Made by a program: the position numbers and the translations under genes. From a bacterium (GTDB lineage Bacteria; Electryoneota; Electryoneia; Electryoneales; Electryoneaceae): a stretch of DNA of 33,820 nucleotides. Numbering within the stretch: the stretch's first letter is position 1; the number at the start of each line of letters is the position of its first letter. The notes beneath the pieces are model-generated. The model did not search any database and was not told the origin of the DNA. It worked only from the letters and a program-made list of their open reading frames with translations. Below, in pieces: positions 15,419 to 21,773 of the stretch. The stretch covers positions 1 to 33,820 of the forward strand of contig JAIOHU010000259.1 of assembly GCA_019912845.1 (NCBI GenBank), written 5' to 3'.

Positions 15419-16543
15419 CTACTTCACGATCAGGTTATCAGGATTCAGCCCTTTGAAAGCGTCATGAACGAATAGTCCATCCTTACGAATGAGTTCACCA
15501 TCCATCTTGATCTCACCACCGCCATATTCAGGTGTCTGAATGCAAACCAGATCCCAGTGAACAGCACTTTTGTTGCCATTATCGGTTTCGTCATAGGCAT
15601 TTCCGGGAGTGAAATGGAAGGAGCCCATGATCTTCTCATCAAAGAGAATCTCATCCATAGCAAAAGTGATCATCGGATTACAACCGAGTGCGAACTCGCC
15701 GATATAACGTGCGCCCTCATCGGTATTAAGAATTTCATTCAGCTTTTTCGTATTGTTGGCGGATGCTTCAACAATTTTCCCATTCTCGAAGCGGAATTTG
15801 ACATTTGTGAATGTTGTTCCGTGGTAGGATGAGGCTGTGTTATATTGAATGGTTCCGTTCACACTATCCCTTACCGGGCAGGAGTATACTTCGCCATCGG
15901 GGATATTCCGTTCGCCGTCACACTTCACCGCACCAATCCCTTTGATCGAAAAGGTCAGGTCAGTGCCGGGACCGGTAATCTGCACTTTATCGGCTTTACG
16001 CATGTATTCCGCTGCAGGGTCCATCGCCTTTGACATTCGGGTGTAATCGACACCAGCGGTAACATTAAAGTAATAATCTTCAAAAGCTTCGGAAGGCATC
16101 GCAGCCATTTGTGCCATCTGAGGTGTCGGGTAACGCAATACAACCCATTTGGTATCGGGAACACGTACCTGGAAATGTACTGGTTGCATCCATTCACTAC
16201 CGAAAAGATTATTCTGTTCACTGGTGAGGTCGCTGGTCTCCTTGGCATTGTATATACCCCGTACACCAATGAATGCCTGCATGTTCTTCATGCGATGCAA
16301 TTCGGTATCACGGATTGCAGCAAGGCTCTCTTTGGTTGCACCACGAAGCAATGCACGCATCAAACGTGCATGTTTGATCTCCAGCAGAGGATGTCCGCCA
16401 GCCTCATAAACAGATTTAACTATCTCCTCGAGAAACTCGATGGGGGTGTCGTATGCTTCTATAAGAACATTTTCCCCTTTTTCCACTTTACAGGAATAAT
16501 TGACCAGAAGGTCGGCTAGTTTTTTGTGACGTGGGTCTTGCAT
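15419..16543 (-). CDS. M29 family aminopeptidase
   Basis: This metallo-aminopeptidase (AmpS/aminopeptidase T type) should remove N-terminal residues from peptides in the cytoplasm. The 374-residue length is typical. The dinuclear metal site is intact: Glu218 (PDGEVYSCP), Glu283 (YIGEFALGCNP), His310 (GSFHFTPG), His329 and Asp331 (AVHWDLVC), with Tyr317 as the conserved active-site tyrosine. An AGGAG site 5-6 bases before the ATG supports the start. It is transcribed divergently from the patatin gene and has no evident partner. Confidence 0.94.
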   Translation of the reverse strand: MQDPRHKKLADLLVNYSCKVEKGENVLIEAYDTPIEFLEEIVKSVYEAGGHPLLEIKHARLMRALLRGATKESLAAIRDTELHRMKNMQAFIGVRGIYNAKETSDLTSEQNNLFGSEWMQPVHFQVRVPDTKWVVLRYPTPQMAQMAAMPSEAFEDYYFNVTAGVDYTRMSKAMDPAAEYMRKADKVQITGPGTDLTFSIKGIGAVKCDGERNIPDGEVYSCPVRDSVNGTIQYNTASSYHGTTFTNVKFRFENGKIVEASANNTKKLNEILNTDEGARYIGEFALGCNPMITFAMDEILFDEKIMGSFHFTPGNAYDETDNGNKSAVHWDLVCIQTPEYGGGEIKMDGELIRKDGLFVHDAFKGLNPDNLIVK

Positions 16544-16979
16544 AATAGCTCCTATTCATTAAGTATCTGGCTCTCTTGTGAAAGGAATGTACAAGCATGA
16601 AAGTCTGAGAACAATATAGGAGAGTTGAACCCTCTAAATGCTGGTTGTAAGGTTAGAGTAGGATTTCATATTCAAGGGGCTATTTTATTTCTCTCCCAAA
16701 TGATTACCTTTATTGTGTTATCTTTTAAGTGAGGTGAATCTTGCTTTTTATTCTGAACGAGAATATATATCTCAGATAATTCTTGAAATTTGCATACAAA
16801 ATGGATTTTTAACATCAATAAAATCAGCACCTTCCTGGATTCCAGCTAAAACCATGCTGGAATGACGAGGCCGGAAACCGCAAAATGGGACAGCCTGCTT
16901 TGCAGGAATGAAGATACTGACAACACTTTTGAAACTGATTGTATTACCGGAAAAAAACGAATCTTACGCATCAAAGCCA
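16544..16979. promoter_or_regulatory. Divergent intergenic region between aminopeptidase and patatin genes
   Basis: This 436-base region should hold the promoters for both divergent genes, although none was identified with confidence. It is AT-rich from about 16680 to 16820 and contains a reversed GTCATTCC/GGAATCCAGG repeat at 16834-16867. The 72 bases before 16980 are in frame with the patatin gene but probably untranslated. Confidence 0.45.
16834..16867 (-). repeat. GTCATTCC/GGAATCCAGG palindromic repeat, reversed
   Basis: On the minus strand: CGTCATTCCAGCATGG then TTTTAGCTGGAATCCAGG. It is one base different from the copy at 12231-12264. The following AAGGTGCTGATTTTATTGATG matches the AT-rich tail after other copies. 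Confidence 0.8.
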
Positions 16980-19499
16980 ATGCAATTCTCGATAAAATAT
17001 AAATTCACATGTAGAACCATACTCATCCTCTTTTTCCTGTTCGCGACGCTTGTGTTCGCGGAGGACAATGGAAAAACATCAGGGTACCATTCAAGCATGT
17101 ATGCCCTGGAAGACAGTTCAATTTTTGCAGAAATTGACTGGAACAGCTTCCGTTTCAAGGAGGTGCCCGCTGGTTTTCTTCCCGATATAGAGTATCAAAC
17201 GCCAAAGCTTGGCATCGCACTCTCTGGTGGTGGAGCACGTGGGCTGGCACATATCGGAGTACTTCAGGCACTGGAAGCGAACAACATCAGCCCTGATTTT
17301 ATCAGCGGAACTTCTGTTGGGGCATTTATTGGCGGTTTATATGTGCTTGGATATTCTGCTGATGAACTAAGAAAAATCGCACTCGCTCAAAACTGGGATG
17401 ATCTTTTTGCAGATGCCCCCCGTCGACGTAACCTCTTCCTTGCTCAGAAAAAAACAGCTAATCGTGAACTGATCACTCTGCGTTTTAAGGGCACTCGTCC
17501 ATATTTCCCTAATGCGCTGGTATCGGGGCAGAGCCTGTATTTTACCATTGAGAAGCTGGCACTCGCCTCACCCTATGGCATCACTGGCGATCCTTTCAGG
17601 TCGAATGAAGCACAGTTCGGGATCGTGGCAACTGACCTGGTCAGGGGGGAAAGGGTACTGATGCGTGAAGCTGATATCGTATTTGGTGTCCGAGCGTCAA
17701 TGTCTATTCCACTCGTATTTCGTCCTATACGCTGGCAGGAAAAGCTACTTGTCGATGGTGGTTCTGTGGAGAATATCCCGGTACGTTCTGCTCGGGAAAT
17801 GGGTGCTGAAGTCGTTATTGCAGTCGATTGTACAAGTCCAGCGAGCGGAGACCTGAACTCTGAACATCCCTGGCAAGTGGCGAATCAGGTAACAACTCTT
17901 ATGACCACCTCCCTTGATTCAATGCAGCGAGCATTAGCGGATATCGTTATTTTCCCTGATCTAACCGACTTTGACCTCATGGATTTTACTGCCGCTAAGG
18001 CTATTATTGATCGAGGGAGAGCTGCAACAGAGGAGCTTATGCCACATATTAAGGCACTCCTTTCGCTATCATCAAAGCCTACTCCAGGTATTCCGATTAA
18101 CGTTAAAGAAGTTATTCTGGGTGCTTTTTCCGAAACCAAACGTTCTCAAGCCATCCAGGTAATGAATTTGACCCTGGGAGAAACAACAACCCGCGAGGTG
18201 AACCAATCACTAAAACGTCTCTCTCACTATCTACATCGTCAGGGATACGGTGCAGCGCGAATAAATGCTGAATTGCTGCGAGATGGTACACTGCTGGTTG
18301 GAGTAAATCCGGGTGTTGTTAAAGAGATTATCATCGAGGGTGTACCATCCGGTAGCAGGAATGTGGTTTTACGGGATGTCCGAGTCCGGCGTGGCGAACC
18401 ATTGAATAATGAAGCACTGCTACAAACACTTACACAATTGCACGCAACTGGAAACTTCATTTCTATCCATTCTATGATTGAACAGGAAGCAGATGGGATC
18501 ATCCTTCGAATCTACCTGGAAGAGGCTCAATTCCCGAAACTTGGGCTTGGGCTAGGCTTTGATTCTGATCGAAGAGCCAGGTACTTCTCAGAATTAACAT
18601 GGAGATATGCTTTACTCAACACTTCCGAGGAATTTAAGCTGTTTGCAAAGTATGGTGAACGTGATGAAAATTATTCGTTCAGCATTTCAGCAGACCGTTT
18701 ATTTCAATCCTATATTGGTTGGAAAGGTTTTGTGAATTATGATTTTTATGAGCGGGACATGTTCATGCAGAGTAGAGAAGAGGAATTGCAACGTGTCGCT
18801 GAAATCAGAACGCTCACAACATCCTTCGCTGCTGTGCTGAATCTGCAAACCTGGGGAACAGTTGGCGGAAGTATAAGAGCTGAACGACTGGAGAATGACT
18901 TACGTGAAGCAAAGAGCTTCAACGTCAACTACTATAACGGATTTTCCCTGAAAGCCGGACTAGACACAAAAGACCGCCATCCCTTCCCGAGAAGCGGAAG
19001 CAGTTTTAATTTCCAGTACGATGGGTATCTGACTCCATTAGGTAGTGATGTCTCATTTAACCGTATTGTTGTCGACGCTGAGATAATTGTTCCAGTATAT
19101 AGTCGTCTGGTGGCTGGTGCAGCCTGGCACAACCGTATCGCGGACTTGACAACACCATCCACCCATAGATTTACACTGGGTGGGTTGAATAATTTTCCTG
19201 CATTCCCACCTGATCGATTTATTTCGCTCCGACAGGTAACCAGCACATTCGAATTACGCTACGACCTTATAAGCCGTTTTGTAGCAGACACCTACCTGCA
19301 ATTCAGGTATGATATTGGGGCTTTCAGTGACCAAATGGACTGGCGTCCACAGCGTGAAGACCTTGTTCATTCACTGGCGGGTGGTATAGCGTTAGATACG
19401 ATCCTCGGTCCATTGGAATTCTGGTATGCTTATGCTCCGTTGACACGAACTGCAGAAGAAACCTATCGCATCGCCATCAATCTTGGTTACCAGTTCTAA
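16980..19499 (+). CDS. Patatin-like phospholipase fused to POTRA and BamA-type outer-membrane barrel
   Basis: This looks like a type Vd (PlpD-like) outer-membrane protein in which a periplasmic-facing or secreted lipase is fused to its own translocator. From the ATG at 16980 (839 residues) there is a signal peptide (CRTILILFFLFATLVFA, about 11-27). The patatin domain follows, with the oxyanion loop GGGARG (83-88), nucleophile Ser112 in GTSVG, and catalytic Asp259 in VDGGSVENIP. A POTRA-like region spans about residues 370-500 (VKEIIIEGVPSGSRNVVLRDVRVRRG). A surface-antigen barrel follows to the end, closing with GYQF, a terminal Phe as in outer-membrane proteins. An upstream ATG at 16908 lacks a spaced ribosome site. 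The gene end overlaps the convergent prs end by 23 bases. Confidence 0.92.
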   Translation: MQFSIKYKFTCRTILILFFLFATLVFAEDNGKTSGYHSSMYALEDSSIFAEIDWNSFRFKEVPAGFLPDIEYQTPKLGIALSGGGARGLAHIGVLQALEANNISPDFISGTSVGAFIGGLYVLGYSADELRKIALAQNWDDLFADAPRRRNLFLAQKKTANRELITLRFKGTRPYFPNALVSGQSLYFTIEKLALASPYGITGDPFRSNEAQFGIVATDLVRGERVLMREADIVFGVRASMSIPLVFRPIRWQEKLLVDGGSVENIPVRSAREMGAEVVIAVDCTSPASGDLNSEHPWQVANQVTTLMTTSLDSMQRALADIVIFPDLTDFDLMDFTAAKAIIDRGRAATEELMPHIKALLSLSSKPTPGIPINVKEVILGAFSETKRSQAIQVMNLTLGETTTREVNQSLKRLSHYLHRQGYGAARINAELLRDGTLLVGVNPGVVKEIIIEGVPSGSRNVVLRDVRVRRGEPLNNEALLQTLTQLHATGNFISIHSMIEQEADGIILRIYLEEAQFPKLGLGLGFDSDRRARYFSELTWRYALLNTSEEFKLFAKYGERDENYSFSISADRLFQSYIGWKGFVNYDFYERDMFMQSREEELQRVAEIRTLTTSFAAVLNLQTWGTVGGSIRAERLENDLREAKSFNVNYYNGFSLKAGLDTKDRHPFPRSGSSFNFQYDGYLTPLGSDVSFNRIVVDAEIIVPVYSRLVAGAAWHNRIADLTTPSTHRFTLGGLNNFPAFPPDRFISLRQVTSTFELRYDLISRFVADTYLQFRYDIGAFSDQMDWRPQREDLVHSLAGGIALDTILGPLEFWYAYAPLTRTAEETYRIAINLGYQF

Positions 19500-20385
19500 C
19501 CGCCTCAAGAAATACCTCACTCAGGTCGATTTCGCTGAATCCCGATGGAATCGAATTGCTGACGATGATTTGACCAGCTCCCGCGGTGATCAACCGTGTC
19601 TCGGCGTGTTCAGCAAAAATACCATGTATCGCAATACAGATTACGCTTCTCGCGCTTTGTGATTTTGCCAGCTTTACCGCTTGTGCCATTGAACCACCAG
19701 TGGCGATCATATCATCCAACAGGATGACATCTTTTCCACGCAAATCACCATTACACTGCACTTCAACTTCACGGTCGCTGATACGTTTCTTGTCCATGTG
19801 AAGCCAGGGAAGATTTGTTTTGATCGCCAGTTGCTGTACCCAGACAGCACGTCCTCTATCGGGTGAAACCAGTAACGGATTTTCAAGCGTAGTGAGGATT
19901 TTTTGCTCTAAGTATTCAGCTACAGGATTTGAAGCAGAAAGATTTTGCAGGGGAGTTGTGAAGAGGGTAGTGGTTTCAGGATTATGTAATTCCATTGTAT
20001 AGAGTTCTCTCAAATGCTCTGACTGCAACATATTTGCGACCACGGATATCGAGATAGGTCGTCCAGGAGCATCCACACGATCCTGACGGCTGTATGCCAT
20101 GTAGGGGATAATTCCACGTATTGATTTTACTCCTCCGCGCTCTAAAGCATCAAGGAGAAGCACAAATTCAAAGAGATTTTCATGTGCTGGTCGATAAAAT
20201 GAGCCAGCAAGGATAACATCTTTCCCCTGAAAATCAGCGAGGATATGGGTTGATAATTCACCATCGGGATGCGATCGAACTTTTACGGGAAGCAGGGGAA
20301 TCATCAACTTACGTGAGAGTTCAAGGCTTAACGCCTGTGCGGAAGAACAGGAGACGATGCAGTCGATGTTGTTTGTGTCGGACAT
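19477..20385 (-). CDS. prs: Ribose-phosphate pyrophosphokinase (PRPP synthetase), divergent
   Basis: The enzyme makes phosphoribosyl pyrophosphate from ribose 5-phosphate and ATP for nucleotide, His and Trp synthesis. The 302-residue protein has YSRQDR (98-103, ATP site), the PRPP-binding loop DDMIATGGS (224-232) and KRISDREVEV (flexible-loop region, about 200-209). It departs from the usual bacterial form: the divalent-metal DLH motif is MELH (131-134), the SPDAGG segment is SPDRGR (174-179), and the length is 10-15 residues short. It may be a non-classical PRPP synthetase insensitive to ADP feedback, or an enzyme of altered role; no second prs is in the window. The ribosome site is weak. 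Confidence 0.83.
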   Translation of the reverse strand: MSDTNNIDCIVSCSSAQALSLELSRKLMIPLLPVKVRSHPDGELSTHILADFQGKDVILAGSFYRPAHENLFEFVLLLDALERGGVKSIRGIIPYMAYSRQDRVDAPGRPISISVVANMLQSEHLRELYTMELHNPETTTLFTTPLQNLSASNPVAEYLEQKILTTLENPLLVSPDRGRAVWVQQLAIKTNLPWLHMDKKRISDREVEVQCNGDLRGKDVILLDDMIATGGSMAQAVKLAKSQSARSVICIAIHGIFAEHAETRLITAGAGQIIVSNSIPSGFSEIDLSEVFLEAVRTGNQD

Positions 20386-20522
20386 TGAAGAATCTCATTG
20401 TGGATTGATGTGTTAAAGTCTGTGGTGAATCATTTTACTTTGTATAATGGATGGTTCCTGATTATTTCTATGGCAATATTAGAGTGCGCTTTACGTTCTT
20501 CTTGAAAACGCAACCTCGTGAG

Positions 20523-20557
20523 CGTCATCCCGGTGATGAGTTGGGCCGGGATCCAGG
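20523..20557 (+). repeat. GTCAT..CCAGG dispersed repeat
   Basis: CGTCATCCCGGTGATGAG then TTGGGCCGGGATCCAGG. It shares its first 25 bases with the copy at 32410 and carries the conserved ATCCAGG end followed by AAGCTAATGATCTTATTG. Confidence 0.75.
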
Positions 20558-20675
20558 AAGCTAATGATCTTATTGATGTTGGAAATACAAGAAAATGTGC
20601 AGTCCGTTGAAAAGCCTGAAATTTATCATCCTTAGATAGACTGTTTAAGTCCTGTCCGAGAACGCGCATATTCCG

Positions 20676-20709
20676 CACCATGCCCGCTTGCTTTTCGCTG
20701 GCATCCAGG
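20676..20709 (+). repeat. GTCAT..CCAGG dispersed repeat, variant
   Basis: CACCATGCCCGCTTGC then TTTTCGCTGGCATCCAGG. ATGCC pairs with GGCAT; the GGCATCCAGG end equals that at 25106-25139. Confidence 0.7.
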
Positions 20710-20748
20710 ATGCTAGTGATATAATAGGTGTTGAAACTTAAGCATTCC

Positions 20749-20766
20749 CCCTATAAATCTATAGGG
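20749..20766 (-). terminator. Hairpin downstream of the SUI1 gene
   Basis: CCCTATA (20749-20755) and TATAGGG (20760-20766) form a perfect stem with loop AATC, 51 bases past the SUI1 stop. There is no T-tract, so it may protect the transcript end more than terminate transcription. Confidence 0.35.
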
Positions 20767-20817
20767 ACATTCATTCAAGAATTTCAATCATGAACAAACT
20801 ATTCCTGATGCATTGAC

Positions 20818-21144
20818 CTACCCTCTGATTTTAATCCGTTTCTTTATAAAAAAAGCACGAATTCGCTCACGTTGCTCACCCTGAATTTCTATTGTATTGT
20901 TTTTAACTGCGCCGCCTGTTCCCAGTTTACGTTTCAGTTCCTTCGCCATCTCCCTGGTATCATCATCGGGAAAATTTCTCATCTCGACTACAGTAACAGT
21001 TTTTCCACCTCTACCTGAACGTTCCATCCGTAATACAATTTCCTGCGGGCCAGATGGTATAGTCTGATCTTCCCTGATTTCATCGCTATCTACCGGACGA
21101 GGTCCTGTGGAATAAATTGGACGACTGTTTTTTGCTAAACTCAT
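20818..21144 (-). CDS. yciH: SUI1/eIF1-family translation factor (YciH-like)
   Basis: The 108-residue protein has a C-terminal SUI1 domain (about residues 35-108) with GRGGKTVTVVEMRNFP, LKRKLGTGGAVKNNTIEIQGEQRERI and the closing basic stretch FFIKKRIKIRG. Bacterial YciH can discriminate against aberrant initiation codons in vitro, but its cellular role is not settled. The first 35 residues are polar and probably flexible. The ATG overlaps the dCMP deaminase stop (ATGA), so the pair is translationally coupled. Confidence 0.92.
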   Translation of the reverse strand: MSLAKNSRPIYSTGPRPVDSDEIREDQTIPSGPQEIVLRMERSGRGGKTVTVVEMRNFPDDDTREMAKELKRKLGTGGAVKNNTIEIQGEQRERIRAFFIKKRIKIRG

Positions 21145-21629
21145 TGTCTGATTTCCAACGTATCAACTAAACGAATAAACTTTGTACTCAATCCATCATA
21201 TAATTGTTTATAAAAATCCCACTCTTCCGGATGGTATTCTTCAAGGTAATAAACGTTTGCAATACCTGAAGCCGCAATCATCTTGGCGCAATTCCAGCAG
21301 GGCATTAAAGTACAGTAGAGATCACAACCATCAATAGAGGGACCATAACGGGCAGCTTGTGCGATTGCATTCATCTCAGCATGAACGGTGCGTACGCAAT
21401 GGTTATTGAACATGGCATGCCCCTCATCATCACAAGTGACACTCCCCGAAGGAGCACCGCCATACCCGGAGGCGATCACTCGTTTGTCACGTACGATCAC
21501 TGCCCCAACTCGAGCACGGTCACAGGTCATATATTGTGACCAGTGACGTGCGAGATGAATAAAACGTATTTGCCATTTACCCGGCACCTGTGCTTCGGGA
21601 ATAATCAATATTCTATCCTGTGTTATCAA
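21141..21629 (-). CDS. dCMP deaminase (ComEB-like)
   Basis: This zinc enzyme should convert dCMP to dUMP for thymidylate synthesis. The zinc site is complete: HAEMNAI with His83 and catalytic Glu85, and TLMPCWNCAK with Cys111 and Cys114. RARVGAVIVRDKRVIASGYGGAPSG is the family core strand-loop region. An allosteric HCVRTVHAE stretch as in ComEB is present. The start is unsure: TTG at 21629 abuts its purine-rich site, while TTG at 21608 has AGGA seven bases upstream and gives a 155-residue protein closer to the family length. It overlaps the SUI1 gene by four bases. Confidence 0.93.
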   Translation of the reverse strand: MITQDRILIIPEAQVPGKWQIRFIHLARHWSQYMTCDRARVGAVIVRDKRVIASGYGGAPSGSVTCDDEGHAMFNNHCVRTVHAEMNAIAQAARYGPSIDGCDLYCTLMPCWNCAKMIAASGIANVYYLEEYHPEEWDFYKQLYDGLSTKFIRLVDTLEIRQ

Positions 21630-21686
21630 CCCTTTTTCGGGTTCTTCTAATTCTGTTCATGTGGATCGATTCACCTGGAAAGATCG

Positions 21687-21718
21687 TTTGGCCCTGGATT
21701 TATCCAGGGTTTAATAGG
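21687..21718 (+). repeat. TCTAATAG-tail dyad repeat, copy 3
   Basis: TTTGGCCCTGGATTTATCC then AGGGTTTAATAG. Stem CCCTGGAT/ATCCAGGG with TTT between. It has the same GGATTTATCC heart and TTTAATAG tail as other copies. It faces the next copy across 12 bases. Confidence 0.75.
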
Positions 21719-21730
21719 TCCATCCCAGGA

Positions 21731-21759
21731 GTTATTAGACATTGGACAAGTCCAATGCC
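21731..21759 (-). repeat. TCTAATAG-tail dyad repeat, copy 4 (reversed)
   Basis: On the minus strand: GGCATTGGACTTGTCCAATG then TCTAATAAC. It is nearly identical to 12160-12188 and lies tail-to-tail with copy 3, between the dCMP deaminase and the sensor gene ends. Confidence 0.8.
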
Positions 21760-21773
21760 ATCAGTCAACGCAT

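Larger units (their letters stand above)
20386..20817. other. Gap between SUI1 and prs genes with two dispersed repeats
   Basis: No gene is seen; an 83-codon frame at 20430-20681 (-) runs over repeat sequence. Two GTCAT..CCAGG repeats lie at 20523-20557 and 20676-20709, each followed by an AT-rich tail (CTAATGATCTTATTGATG, TGCTAGTGATATAATAGG). A perfect 7-bp hairpin lies at 20749-20766. Confidence 0.6.

Noticed and set aside
20430..20681. 83-codon open frame on the minus strand upstream of prs
   Set aside because: It covers a GTCAT..CCAGG repeat; the protein has no family features and similar frames arise over other repeat copies.
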